From Actinomycetes bacterium (GTDB lineage Bacteria > Actinomycetota > Actinomycetes > Streptosporangiales > Streptosporangiaceae), in assembly GCA_021793235.1 (NCBI GenBank), contig JAJYTD010000002.1, positions 62,001 through 126,000 on the forward strand: a stretch of DNA of 64,000 bases, in the 5' to 3' direction. A model generated the notes under the pieces. The model was not told the DNA's origin, searched no databases, and saw only the letters and a list, made by a program, of their open reading frames with translations. A program made the translations under genes and the position numbers. Shown one piece after another: positions 16,376-24,795 of this stretch (position 1 is its first letter; every line of letters begins with the position of its first letter).

Positions 16376-17497
16376 ATGGCCGCTCCCAGCCCCGATGACC
16401 TCGCCCGCCGCACCGCCGACCCCGGATGGGCTCAAGCGTTCCGGGACGTCCCCCGCGAGCACTTCATCCCCGACGCGGCCTGGGCCGACCCGATGGGTCC
16501 CGCGCCCGGCCATTGGATCGACCGCACCATTGATCCCGGGGCCTGGCGGGAAGCCGTCTACAGCGACAGCGTGATCGTCACTCAGATCGAGGACGGTGCC
16601 ACCGAGCTCACCGCGGAATCGTCCGCGCAGACCACCGGCTTCACCAGTTCCAGCTCCGCCCCCAGCCATGTCCTGGACTTCCTCGGTCTCCTCGACCCCT
16701 CCCCCGGGGATCGGGTGCTGGAGATCGGTACCGGCACAGGGTGGACCTGCGCGCTGCTGGCGGCCCGGATCGGCGCGGAGAATGTGACCAGTATCGAGAT
16801 AGACGAGGACATCGCCGAACAGGCGGCGGCCAACCTCGACCGCGCCGGATTCACCCCGCACCTCGTCGTCGGCGACGGGGCACGGGGGGCACCCGAGCGC
16901 GCTCCCTTCGATCGGATCCATGTGACCTGCGGTGTGCGGGAGGTCCCGTATGCATGGGTGGCCCAGACTCGGCCCGGCGGGGTGATCGTCGCCCCCTGGA
17001 TGCCCGGCAACGGCGGTCACAAGCTTCGCCTCACCGTCACCGGTGATTCCGCCGTCGGCCGGTTCCACGGTGACTGCGGATACATGATGATGCGCGCGCA
17101 GCGGCCTGCGGCTGTCACCATCGCCGACGACGAGCGCGAATCCATCGCCCGCGTTGACCCGCGGCGCATCGACCGTGCTGGGACCGGGTTCCAGGTCGCG
17201 CTACAGGGGGCGGTGCCGGGCATCACCGCCGCGGGCGGTGCGTCCGCGGACGGGACGTTCCTGCTGGTGCTCTCCGATGGGAGCGGGTCCCATGCTCGTG
17301 CCAGGCACGCTCCTGGCTCCGGCCGAACGCAGGTGGTACAGCGCGGTCCGCAGAACCTGTGGGATGAGGTCGAGGCCGCCTATCTGCGGTGGGTGGGCTG
17401 GGGGGAACCCGGTCGGGACCGATTCGGCCTCACCGTCACCCGCGAAGGCCACCACATCTGGCTCGACACCCCCGACAACCACATAACAGGAGCGTGA
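16376..17497 (+). CDS. PCMT-type protein methyltransferase
   Basis: A 373-residue protein. The N-terminus (AFRDVPREHFIPDAAW) and SSSSAPSHVLDFLGLLD followed by the SAM motif VLEIGTGTGWTCALL are those of protein-L-isoaspartate methyltransferase relatives. It is longer than the ~210-residue housekeeping enzyme and ends in an extra ~170-residue domain, as in the actinobacterial PCMT-like enzymes that sit with regulatory or RiPP genes. Isoaspartate repair is not certain. A 42-residue zinc-finger-like gene follows within five bases, perhaps cotranscribed. Confidence 0.75.
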   Translation: MAAPSPDDLARRTADPGWAQAFRDVPREHFIPDAAWADPMGPAPGHWIDRTIDPGAWREAVYSDSVIVTQIEDGATELTAESSAQTTGFTSSSSAPSHVLDFLGLLDPSPGDRVLEIGTGTGWTCALLAARIGAENVTSIEIDEDIAEQAAANLDRAGFTPHLVVGDGARGAPERAPFDRIHVTCGVREVPYAWVAQTRPGGVIVAPWMPGNGGHKLRLTVTGDSAVGRFHGDCGYMMMRAQRPAAVTIADDERESIARVDPRRIDRAGTGFQVALQGAVPGITAAGGASADGTFLLVLSDGSGSHARARHAPGSGRTQVVQRGPQNLWDEVEAAYLRWVGWGEPGRDRFGLTVTREGHHIWLDTPDNHITGA

Positions 17498-17502
17498 ACG
17501 CG

Positions 17503-17631
17503 ATGGGCGACCACCGCAAAGAAGTGAACTGCAACGGCTGCAAGGGGTACGGGACCGTACAGCAGTCAAGGGACGGGGAAGTCATCCAGGTCCCCTGCGC
17601 CTTGTGCGACGGCACCGGCAAGCAGCCCTAG
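17503..17631 (+). CDS. 42-residue DnaJ-type CxxCxGxG zinc-finger microprotein
   Basis: The protein contains CNGCKGYGTV and CALCDGTGKQ, two CxxCxGxG motifs that in DnaJ bind one zinc ion as a hairpin. Nothing else is present, so it is a stand-alone half of the DnaJ zinc domain. ATG 17503 has AGGAG ten bases upstream; a GTG at 17494 overlapping the previous stop is an alternative. Similar tiny proteins occur in actinobacteria near regulators. Role unknown. Confidence 0.6.
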   Translation: MGDHRKEVNCNGCKGYGTVQQSRDGEVIQVPCALCDGTGKQP

Positions 17632-17975
17632 TGTCCGCCTATATCCCCGCCGGCCCTGGGAAAGCCGGCCTCTGCTCGCTGCGCTCGTGGGGCGCCCGGT
17701 GCCACAATTCCGCGGAGGTATGGACCAACGCCCCATCCCGCCGCCAGGACAGCGCGGCACAGACCGTTCGACCAGGTCACTGTCTCATGGGAAACGCTGA
17801 TCTCGGGAGGAATTCCCTCTCAGCGCATGGTGAGAGGGAATTCCTCCCGAGATCAGCGCACATGAATCATGGCCGACAACGGCCACGGCCAGCGGCCCCG
17901 ACAGGCTTATGGCCGGTCATGCGGAACCGTACTATGGGCGCTTTACCTACCCCTCCCCGAATAATTGGGACTCCG
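17632..17975. other. Intergenic region before the DUF574 methyltransferase
   Basis: Non-coding apart from the 28-bp palindrome. Near 17660 it contains a GCTCGCTGCGCTCG block like those in the element at 15219-15474. No further gene is supported. Confidence 0.4.
17795..17858. repeat. Perfect 28-bp palindrome with 8-nt loop
   Basis: The arms 17795-17822 and 17831-17858 are exact reverse complements; each contains CTCGGGAGGAATTCCCTC. The loop is GCGCATGG. Nothing downstream looks like a T-run. The hairpin lies 117 bases before the DUF574 methyltransferase start, in a 344-bp gap with no other gene. It could be a cruciform operator, a small-RNA hairpin, or the remnant of a foldback element. Confidence 0.6.
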
Positions 17976-18824
17976 ATGACTGACGACATTCCAGCTCCCC
18001 ACCAGGACGCTACGGCCCTGCCGGAAATCGACACCACCGTGCCCCACTCAGCGCGGGTCTGGAACTACTGGTTGGGCGGAAAGGACAACTACGCCGTCGA
18101 CCGCGAGGTCGGCGACCAGGTCCTCGAGATGTTCCCCGCCATGCCGACCATCGCCCGCCAGGGGCGGGCGTTCCTGGTGCGGGCGGTGACCTACCTGGCC
18201 GGGCAGGCGGGCATCCGCCAGTTCCTGGACATCGGCACCGGCATGCCCACCCACAACAACACCCACGAGGTCGCCCAATCGGTGGCACCGGAATCCCGCA
18301 TCGTCTATGTCGACAACGACCCGCTGGTCCTGGCCCACGCCAACGCGCTGCTGGTCGGCACACCCGAAGGCACCACCGACTACATCCACGCCGACCTGCG
18401 CGAACCCGAGGCCGTCATCGAGGCCGCGCGGACGCGTCTGGACTTCACCCAGCCCATCGGGCTGATGCTGATGGGAGTGCTCGGCCATCTCCCCGGTGAT
18501 GAGCCCCACCGCATCGTGCGCCGCCTGGTGGAGGCCCTGCCGGCGGGCAGCTGCCTGGCGCAGTGGGACGGCACCGATACCGATCCCGCGGGCAACGAGG
18601 CCATGCGGTGGTACAACGAAACCGCGCCGCTGCCCTACCACCCGCGCAGCCCCGGGGAGATCGCCTCGTTCTACGACGGGTTGGAGGTGGTCGAGCCCGG
18701 TATCGTGCCCTGTCCCCAGTGGCGCCCCGAGCCCACTGACATCGGCGTTTCCGGGGGGCCGGATAAATCCGAAACCTGCTGCGGTGTCGGCCGCAAACCC
18801 GACGCATCCGCACGTGCACACTGA
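17976..18824 (+). CDS. DUF574 SAM-dependent methyltransferase
   Basis: A 282-residue protein. The N-terminal signature HSARVWNYWLGGKDNYAVDR and motif I QFLDIGTGMPTHNNTHEVA mark the actinobacterial DUF574 (Methyltransf_19) family, whose members are numerous in Streptomyces and Nocardiopsis and lie near DUF397/XRE genes. ATG 17976 has GGGA seven bases upstream; in-frame earlier starts would reach back towards the palindrome. The last ~25 residues are Cys-rich and variable. Substrate unknown. Confidence 0.85.
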   Translation: MTDDIPAPHQDATALPEIDTTVPHSARVWNYWLGGKDNYAVDREVGDQVLEMFPAMPTIARQGRAFLVRAVTYLAGQAGIRQFLDIGTGMPTHNNTHEVAQSVAPESRIVYVDNDPLVLAHANALLVGTPEGTTDYIHADLREPEAVIEAARTRLDFTQPIGLMLMGVLGHLPGDEPHRIVRRLVEALPAGSCLAQWDGTDTDPAGNEAMRWYNETAPLPYHPRSPGEIASFYDGLEVVEPGIVPCPQWRPEPTDIGVSGGPDKSETCCGVGRKPDASARAH

Positions 18825-18860
18825 CGTTCAGTAGTTCAGGCGGCTTTGGCCGCCGTACCA

Positions 18861-18887
18861 CCCGGCGCCGATCGACTCGGCGCCGGG
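18861..18887. terminator. Bidirectional terminator hairpin
   Basis: CCCGGCGCCGA and TCGGCGCCGGG form an 11-bp stem around TCGAC, placed between the convergent methyltransferase stop (18824) and the SGNH hydrolase stop (18888). Confidence 0.65.
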
Positions 18888-20555
18888 TCAGTCGTCCGGC
18901 CGGAAGGTGATGGGATCGGAGAAGCCGCCCTTGGCGTAGTCGCGGTGGGAGCGAACGGCGAACTCATAGCCGGGGCCGCCGCCCGGGATGGTCCAGCGGC
19001 GCTCACCGCTGACAACGGCGACGCTGGTCCACCCCTCACCCGTCTTGGGGCCTTTGTCATCCGGCGGTGCGCATTCGCGGTGGTCCTTCTCGGCGTCTTC
19101 TGCGGGTTCCGGTTCTCCGCACTCCAGGCCGCGGCGCCAGACCTCGAAGTGCCCGGCCTCGGGCACCGCCGCCCACACCAGGTCGGGTCCGTCGTCGTCG
19201 ATTCGCACCCAGTCGGGGGCGGCCGGCGGATCCCGGTCCACGACGATCTCGGCGGGTCGCGAGGGGGTTCCGGCATCGTCGCCTTTGTAGGGGCGCACCA
19301 CGAATTCATAGGTGGCCCCGCTGAGCAGCTTCTCGACGACGGCGGTCTTCTCTCCGTCACCGGTGCCAGAGACCTCCATGGGCAGCGGTACGAGGTCGTC
19401 CGGATCGGGCTGGACGCGCTTTTGCAACACCTGGTAGCGGGTGGCTCCGGGCACCGGGTCCCACCGCAGCCGGACGTTTCCGCCATCGGTGCCCTCCGCC
19501 TCGACCTCAGGGCGTGTCTGTGGCCCCACCTCCACATCGGGCAGCGGGCGCTGGTACGGGTCGCCCAGGCCGAGGTGTTCGGACAGGGCGTCCGCGAACG
19601 CCGCGGCGATCTTCACCTCTCCCCGGGCGTTGGGATGGGTGGTGTCCCAGTTGTCCTCGGCCGGGGAGTAGGCCTCGGCCGTGTAGGCGGCGACCACCGG
19701 AGAGTCCGCGCCGCTGATCTCACTGGCGAGTTCGGGCAGGCCCGTGTTGAACCGGGCCACCTGCTCGTTCATCTCATCGTCGTTGCCGGTGCCCCACACC
19801 GGTGTCAGCTCGCCCACGACGATCTGGACATCACCGCGGGCGACCCGGGCGGTGTCGACAGCGTCGCGGATGCTTTCCAGTGCGTCGGTGGCCGTCCCGC
19901 CCGTAACGAGCTCGTTGGTTCCGGCCATGATCAGCACGTAGTGCGGATCGTATTCGACGACCTGCTCTCCGATCCCCTTCGCGATATCCTCTGCCGTCGC
20001 GCCCCACACGCTCGCGTGCTGGGTGTCGAAATCGGCGTCGGCGTAGCTGTGGTCGCCGTAGTCCCCGTTGTTGACGTCAAGCATGTCGTCGTAGGGGCCG
20101 ACGAAGTCCACATCGACCCTCGACTCCTGGCTCAGATGCTTCCACAGCCGGTAGCGCCACGTGTAGTCGCCGCTGCTGCCCTGGCTGATGGAGTCGCCCG
20201 CGACCATGATGCGCGCCGTGCCTTTCGGTGGAATCGCGCTGATGCCGGGGGACGGTTCCGGTTTCGCGGCCTCCCCGCCCGGGCGGAACGTACCGAAGAA
20301 GTTCTGGATCAGCAGCAGGGTGAGGAACATGGCGGCCAGCATGATCCCGAAGAGGCCGAGCGGAGTGGCTCGGAACCGCGGCTTCCCACCACCGGCCGGG
20401 CCGCTGTCCGGATCCGCCTTCGTCCGGGCGCGAATGCGCCCGGACGGGCGCATCGACGGGGGCCGCGGCAGCCGTGCCGTGCGGTGCCGCAGCCGCCTCA
20501 TCAATCGGCGGAGCGGGGACGCGGGCTCTGCTGAGCCGTCGTTACTGGTCGACAC
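18888..20555 (-). CDS. Secreted/anchored SGNH hydrolase with fibronectin III-like repeats
   Basis: A 555-residue protein. A basic cytoplasmic N-terminus and one span (GLFGIMLAAMFLTLLLIQNF, ~67-86) anchor it. The SGNH/GDSL domain shows block I IMVAGDSISQGSSG (Ser nucleophile), block III IMAGTNEL and block V WDTTHPNARG (Asp/His). Two fibronectin III-like modules follow, with ATRYQVLQ and HFEVWRRG strands. GTG at 20555 lies three bases past the acyl-CoA dehydrogenase stop, so the two genes are one operon. Probably an esterase or lipase acting outside the cell; substrate unknown. Confidence 0.85.
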   Translation of the reverse strand: MSTSNDGSAEPASPLRRLMRRLRHRTARLPRPPSMRPSGRIRARTKADPDSGPAGGGKPRFRATPLGLFGIMLAAMFLTLLLIQNFFGTFRPGGEAAKPEPSPGISAIPPKGTARIMVAGDSISQGSSGDYTWRYRLWKHLSQESRVDVDFVGPYDDMLDVNNGDYGDHSYADADFDTQHASVWGATAEDIAKGIGEQVVEYDPHYVLIMAGTNELVTGGTATDALESIRDAVDTARVARGDVQIVVGELTPVWGTGNDDEMNEQVARFNTGLPELASEISGADSPVVAAYTAEAYSPAEDNWDTTHPNARGEVKIAAAFADALSEHLGLGDPYQRPLPDVEVGPQTRPEVEAEGTDGGNVRLRWDPVPGATRYQVLQKRVQPDPDDLVPLPMEVSGTGDGEKTAVVEKLLSGATYEFVVRPYKGDDAGTPSRPAEIVVDRDPPAAPDWVRIDDDGPDLVWAAVPEAGHFEVWRRGLECGEPEPAEDAEKDHRECAPPDDKGPKTGEGWTSVAVVSGERRWTIPGGGPGYEFAVRSHRDYAKGGFSDPITFRPDD

Positions 20556-20558
20556 GAC

Positions 20559-22820
20559 CTAGACCTCGGGGTCGCGAGGCAGTCCGAGGAGGCGCTCACC
20601 GATGATGTTCAGCTGCACCTCGGTCGTACCCCCGTAAATCGTCATGGATCGACCGAACAGCATATACCGGGCCCAGATGCCGCTGGACTCGGACATGTCC
20701 TCGCACACCGCGACGCTGCCCTGGTGCTCCCAGATGAAGTCGGCCGCCCTCTGATTGAACTCCACGCCGAGCAGTTTGCGCACGCTCGATTCCGCACCGG
20801 GTTCCAGTCCCGTCAGTTGCTTCAGGGTCACGCGCAGACCGAGCAGTTCGATGGCCTGCCCCTGCGCGACGAGGCGGCCGACCTCGACGCGGACATCGCG
20901 ATCGGCGACACGCGTCGGGTCCTCGCTGCAGAAGGCCAGCAGCTCGGGCACGCCCGCGCCGATCCCGGTGCCGCTCGACAGCGCGACGCGTTCGTTGCTG
21001 AGCGTGTTGCGGGCCACCTTCCAGCCCTGCCCGGGTTCCCCGATCACGCAGTCGTCAGGAACGAACACACCGTCGAGGAAGACCTCGTTGAACATGGTGT
21101 CGCCGGTGAGCTCACGCAGGGGCCGCACGTCGACGCCCGGTGCGGACATGTCGACCACGAAGTAGGTGATGCCGTCGTGCTTACCGGGCGCATCCGGATC
21201 GGTGCGCGCCAGGCAGATGCCCCACTGCGCCACCTGAGCCAGGGAGGTCCAGATCTTCTGTCCGGTGAGCCGGTAACCGCCCTCGACCCGCTCGGCGCGC
21301 ATGGACAGCGACGCGAGGTCGGACCCGGCGCCCGGTTCGCTGAACAACTGGCACCACTTCATATCCCCGCGCAGCGTGGGGCGGAGAAAACGCTCCTGCT
21401 GCTCGGGGGTTCCGTAGCCGGCGATCGACGGCAGCACCCACGCGCCGATGGCCAGGGACGGCCCCGTGATCTTGGCCCGCTGTAGCTCCTGCTGGATGAG
21501 CACCTGCTCCAGCGGGTCGGCGCCGCGGCCCCAGGGGCGAGGCAGATGGGGGGCCACCCAGCCGCCGTCCGCCATCGCGGCGAAGCGCTCGTGCTTGCCG
21601 GGTATCGCGGCGAGGGCGGCGACCTCGGAACCGATGCGTTCCCGCAGCGCCCGGCTCTGCGGATCGTCAAGCTCGATCTCGGCGGGACGGCGGTGCCCGG
21701 CCAGCGCCAGCCCTGCGACGGTGACCGCCCAGTCGGAGGCGGACCCGGTCAGCACCCGCAGGGTAGAGGCGCGGCGCAGATAGAGGTGGGCGTCGTGTTC
21801 CCAGGTGAACCCGATTCCGCCGTGGACCTGGATGCAGTCGCGGGCACAGGTCAGCGCGGTGTCGGGGGCGATCAGACCGGTCACCGCGGCGGCGAAGCGG
21901 ACGGACCCGGTGTCAAAGCCGGAGGGTGCGCCTGCTCCCTCCTCCCCTTCCGCTGCCATGGCGTCGGCGGCTCGGGCGGCGTCCCAGACGGCTGCGCGGG
22001 CCTGCTCGACGGTGATGGCCATGCGGGCGCACTTGTGCTTGATGCCTTGGAACTGCCCGATGGGGCGGCCGAACTGTTCGCGGACCTTGGCGTAGTCGGC
22101 GGCGGCCGCCAGGCACCAGGACGCGATCCCGGCGGCTTCGGCGCCCAGCAGCACGGCGGCGATTCCACGGACGTCTTCGCGCGTCAGGCCGGTGAGGACG
22201 ACCTCGTCGGGGACGGGGACGGCGGCGGCCTCAGCCTTGGCGACGGGGCGCCCGGTGTCGAGGCTGGGCAACAGGGTGACCTGCATGCCCGAGGCGTCCA
22301 GGGCGACCCAGATCTCGCCCGTATCGGGCTCCTCCACCGCGGCGACGATCACGTCGGGGAGTCCGCCGCTGAGGACGGGCTGCAGTACGCCGTCAGCGGT
22401 ACGGGCTCCGTCAGGTCCGATACGGGCGGTCAGCGCGGGGCCGAGGGCCAGCGCTGCGGTTCGGGAGCCGTCGACCAGCCCGGACAGCATTTCCGCGTGC
22501 GCCTTCTTGCTGTTGCTGCGGGCGATCACCGCGCTGGCCAGGACCGTGGGCAGGAAGGGCCCGGGGACGAGTCCGCGCCCGAACTCTTCGAGGGCAACGG
22601 ACAGTTCCAGCAGGCCGCCACCCTGCCCGCCGTGCTCTTCGGGCAGGTGCAGGCCGAGCAGGCCCTGGTCGGCCAGGCCACTCCAGAACCGCGGACGGGT
22701 CGTTTCCGCCGCTTCTTTGCCCTCCTCGGGCTGCCGGTCGGTATCGAAGACATTCCGCTCGACCCATCCGCGCACCGCAGCGGCCAGTTCCTCGTGTTCA
22801 CCGGTGAGTCCAATGGCCAT
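20559..22820 (-). CDS. Fused two-domain acyl-CoA dehydrogenase (FadE34/ChsE3-like)
   Basis: A 753-residue protein containing two complete acyl-CoA dehydrogenase folds. The N-terminal copy ends in QVHGGIGFTWEHDAHLYLRR, typical of the beta subunits of heteromeric steroid dehydrogenases. The C-terminal copy carries FSEPGAGSDLASL, the flavin-binding GGYRLTGQKIWTSLAQVAQW and the terminal IYGGTTEVQLNIIGERLLGL. This natural alpha-beta fusion matches mycobacterial FadE34, which oxidises CoA-linked steroid or bile-acid side chains. ATG 22820 is preceded by GAGGGG. The SGNH hydrolase gene follows in the same unit. Steroid specificity is inference, helped by the operator upstream. Confidence 0.8.
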   Translation of the reverse strand: MAIGLTGEHEELAAAVRGWVERNVFDTDRQPEEGKEAAETTRPRFWSGLADQGLLGLHLPEEHGGQGGGLLELSVALEEFGRGLVPGPFLPTVLASAVIARSNSKKAHAEMLSGLVDGSRTAALALGPALTARIGPDGARTADGVLQPVLSGGLPDVIVAAVEEPDTGEIWVALDASGMQVTLLPSLDTGRPVAKAEAAAVPVPDEVVLTGLTREDVRGIAAVLLGAEAAGIASWCLAAAADYAKVREQFGRPIGQFQGIKHKCARMAITVEQARAAVWDAARAADAMAAEGEEGAGAPSGFDTGSVRFAAAVTGLIAPDTALTCARDCIQVHGGIGFTWEHDAHLYLRRASTLRVLTGSASDWAVTVAGLALAGHRRPAEIELDDPQSRALRERIGSEVAALAAIPGKHERFAAMADGGWVAPHLPRPWGRGADPLEQVLIQQELQRAKITGPSLAIGAWVLPSIAGYGTPEQQERFLRPTLRGDMKWCQLFSEPGAGSDLASLSMRAERVEGGYRLTGQKIWTSLAQVAQWGICLARTDPDAPGKHDGITYFVVDMSAPGVDVRPLRELTGDTMFNEVFLDGVFVPDDCVIGEPGQGWKVARNTLSNERVALSSGTGIGAGVPELLAFCSEDPTRVADRDVRVEVGRLVAQGQAIELLGLRVTLKQLTGLEPGAESSVRKLLGVEFNQRAADFIWEHQGSVAVCEDMSESSGIWARYMLFGRSMTIYGGTTEVQLNIIGERLLGLPRDPEV

Positions 22821-22858
22821 CGTCGACCCCTCAATCCAGTCGTCGCGATCCCCCAGAC

Positions 22859-22872
22859 TAGAACTCGTTATA
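22859..22872. promoter_or_regulatory. KstR-type operator at the acyl-CoA dehydrogenase promoter
   Basis: TAGAACTCGTTATA matches TnnAACnnGTTnnA at every fixed position. It overlaps the spacer and -10 of a candidate minus-strand promoter: TTGACC (22880-22885), 17 bp, TCTAGT (22857-22862). A bound TetR-family repressor would block it. Confidence 0.55.
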
Positions 22873-22955
22873 TACAGGTGGTCAACCCAGGGGCAGTCCG
22901 ACACTTGCCACGCTGCTCATTTTGAACGGACCTGTCCTTGACAAGACAATTCCAA

Positions 22956-22969
22956 AGCAACAGGTTCTA
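22956..22969. promoter_or_regulatory. Second KstR-like site, before the permease gene
   Basis: AGCAACAGGTTCTA fits the same palindrome except for its first T. It lies just downstream of a TTGACA at 22938-22943, at the -10 position of a plus-strand promoter for the permease. The two divergent genes may be one regulon. Confidence 0.45.
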
Positions 22970-23001
22970 CACACCGACTCCGCACAGAAAGGCGGAACCA
23001 C

Positions 23002-23901
23002 GTGACGGGTCTGATCGCCGCGCTGCTGTCCGCCGCCGTCTACTCCATCGGGCTGGCCGTCGAACAGCGCGCGCTGCACCGCGCCCCGAATATCAGTCTG
23101 CACCGCCCCCTGCGCCTGGCCCGGGTACTCCTGGGCAACGCACGGTGGGTGACGGGGTGCGCGATGGCCGCGCTCGGCAGTGTCGGCCTGATCGTCTCCC
23201 TCGGGCTGGCCCCCGTATCGGTGGTGCAGCCCGCCTTCGCCGGCGGAATCGCCACGATGCTGCTGCTGATGTCGCTCGTCCTCGGTGACCCCATCACTCG
23301 CGGAGAGCGCGTGGCACTCGGACTGATGCCGGTCGCTCTTCTCCTGCTCAGCCTGTCCCTGAACGAGGGCGGCACGACCGGCACCACACCGCACCTTCCC
23401 CTGCTGCTCATCGTGAGCATGGGCACGGTCATCACCTGTGTGGCGGCCATGGCGCTGGCGAGCGGGCGCGGCCGCTACGTGTCGGCGGCCGCCATGGGCG
23501 CGGCCGCCGGGCTGGCCCAAGGAGTGGCCGGGCTGCAAGGCAAGGCGGTCGGCGGGCTACTGGCCGAGCGCGGCCCGGTCGAGGCGATCATCCCGGTTCT
23601 GGCCTCCCCGTACCCTTATTTGTACGGGCTCGGCTGGGCGGTGGGCATCGTCCTGTTCCAGACATCGATGCAGCGTTCCCGCGCCTCGGTCACGGCCCCG
23701 GTCGCCAATGTCATGGGCAATGTCTTCATGGTGGTCCTCGGGACGCTGATCTTCAGCGAGCAGCTCCCGTCGGACCCACTGATGCTCACTCTGCGCGCCG
23801 CCGGGTTCGCGCTCACCCTGGCAGTCGTGGTGCTGGTGCGCGGAAACGTCGCCCAGGCCGAAGCCGATACCGAACGGACCCGCTCCCATTCCATGGGCTA
23901 G
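23002..23901 (+). CDS. DMT/EamA-type multi-span membrane transporter
   Basis: A 299-residue protein with about nine to ten hydrophobic spans arranged as two half-repeats (from LIAALLSAAVYSIGLAVEQR and from VSAAAMGAAAGLAQGVAGLQ), the drug/metabolite-transporter layout. Residues PAFAGGIA and NVMGNVFMVVLGTLIFSEQL are the usual Gly-rich helices. GTG 23002 follows AAGGCGGAACC. Divergent from the fused acyl-CoA dehydrogenase and sharing its KstR-like region. Transported compound unknown. Confidence 0.75.
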   Translation: MTGLIAALLSAAVYSIGLAVEQRALHRAPNISLHRPLRLARVLLGNARWVTGCAMAALGSVGLIVSLGLAPVSVVQPAFAGGIATMLLLMSLVLGDPITRGERVALGLMPVALLLLSLSLNEGGTTGTTPHLPLLLIVSMGTVITCVAAMALASGRGRYVSAAAMGAAAGLAQGVAGLQGKAVGGLLAERGPVEAIIPVLASPYPYLYGLGWAVGIVLFQTSMQRSRASVTAPVANVMGNVFMVVLGTLIFSEQLPSDPLMLTLRAAGFALTLAVVVLVRGNVAQAEADTERTRSHSMG

Positions 23902-23905
23902 ATGT

Positions 23906-24017
23906 GCCGACCACGCCGACGCTTCCATGTCGGCGGGGTCGGCCGTGGGGGTTGCGGCAATGATCTTGACCTTATACACCCCAAAATGCGCGCGAGAGGT
24001 GCACAGCGTCAAGATCA
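23906..24017. terminator. Convergent terminator region with two hairpins
   Basis: GCCGACC-ac-GCCGAC and GTCGGC-gg-GGTCGGC form a stem around GCTTCCAT (23906-23943). Then TGATCTTGAC (23961-23970) pairs exactly with GTCAAGATCA (24008-24017). The first includes the repeat fragment related to the element at 15219. It separates the convergent permease and FMN reductase genes. Confidence 0.55.
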
Positions 24018-24035
24018 GCGCGGGGACCGCCCGGC

Positions 24036-24575
24036 TCAGACGGAGATCGCCAGTGCCTGGCGCAGCGACGGGGCGGCGACCTCGGCCCAGGCCTCGATCA
24101 CGCCCGAGGGTTCGGCCAGCTCGGACCGGGCCAGCAGCAGACCCGGCTCGGCTACCCACGCGCCGAGCTCCGACAGCAGAACACGCAGGTCGTCCTCGAT
24201 GTTGCGGCCGTTGCGCAGGTCCTCCACCACAGCCATCGGCACGGCTACAGTGTGGCCCAGCCCGAGTTCGGGCAGCCGGTCCAAAAAGACCTTGAGCAGG
24301 CCGGTGTAGCTGCCGTGCACCTGCGGGGAAGCGACCAGCAGAACGTCGCTGGTACGCGCCGCCTCCAGCGCGTCGGCGACGTCGCGGCCGGTGTCCGCGG
24401 CCAGCAGCGCCGGGCCCAGTTCGGCGAGGTCGATGGTCTGGTGCGCGGCGTTGCCCGCGCCGTCTGCGGTGGTGCGCGTGCTCAGAGCGGCGATGGTGTC
24501 CGCGGCCTGCACCGCGGCGGTACGGACATCGGAGTGTGCGGTGGGAGCGGCAATAAGCACGGTGAAACGGGTCAT
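24036..24575 (-). CDS. NADPH-dependent FMN reductase family protein
   Basis: A 179-residue flavodoxin-like fold. The N-terminus FTVLIAAPTAHSDVRTAA and the phosphate-binding SPQVHGSYTGLLKVFLDRLP identify the NADPH-dependent FMN reductase (SsuE-like) family, which feeds reduced flavin to monooxygenases, often for sulfonate use. ATG 24575 has ACCAGGAGA at good spacing. A Cys-rich leader peptide is encoded 220 bases upstream, consistent with control by sulfur supply. Flavin versus quinone reductase cannot be told from sequence. Confidence 0.8.
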   Translation of the reverse strand: MTRFTVLIAAPTAHSDVRTAAVQAADTIAALSTRTTADGAGNAAHQTIDLAELGPALLAADTGRDVADALEAARTSDVLLVASPQVHGSYTGLLKVFLDRLPELGLGHTVAVPMAVVEDLRNGRNIEDDLRVLLSELGAWVAEPGLLLARSELAEPSGVIEAWAEVAAPSLRQALAISV

Positions 24576-24795
24576 TGGGAATCTCCTGGTGAGTGCGGCC
24601 CGGGGGCCGCTGAGCGCTTGGGGCCCGGTGCGCAACGGCGGCCGGGCGGAAATCGTCGGGTCCCGGAGCGCCACCCCTGACAGGCTGGGACCTGCGGCCC
24701 TGGGGGGGGCACGCGGCCCGGTGTGCGCGGGCGCGGGGGCGCATCCGGTGGCGATATCGAAGGGGCGGCCCCTGCGGCAGGGGCCCCATGGGGCG

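Noticed and set aside
17640-17720. GCTCGCTGCGCTCG block as an insertion-sequence end
   Set aside because: Such blocks are common palindromic repeats in GC-rich actinobacteria, and no transposase or matching second end is present.
17604-17975. N-terminal extension of the DUF574 methyltransferase through the palindrome
   Set aside because: Family members start near MTDD; translating through a 28-bp perfect hairpin is implausible.
12000-18824. Prophage or integrative element in the accessory patch
   Set aside because: No integrase, transposase, relaxase, tRNA attachment site or structural genes are visible.
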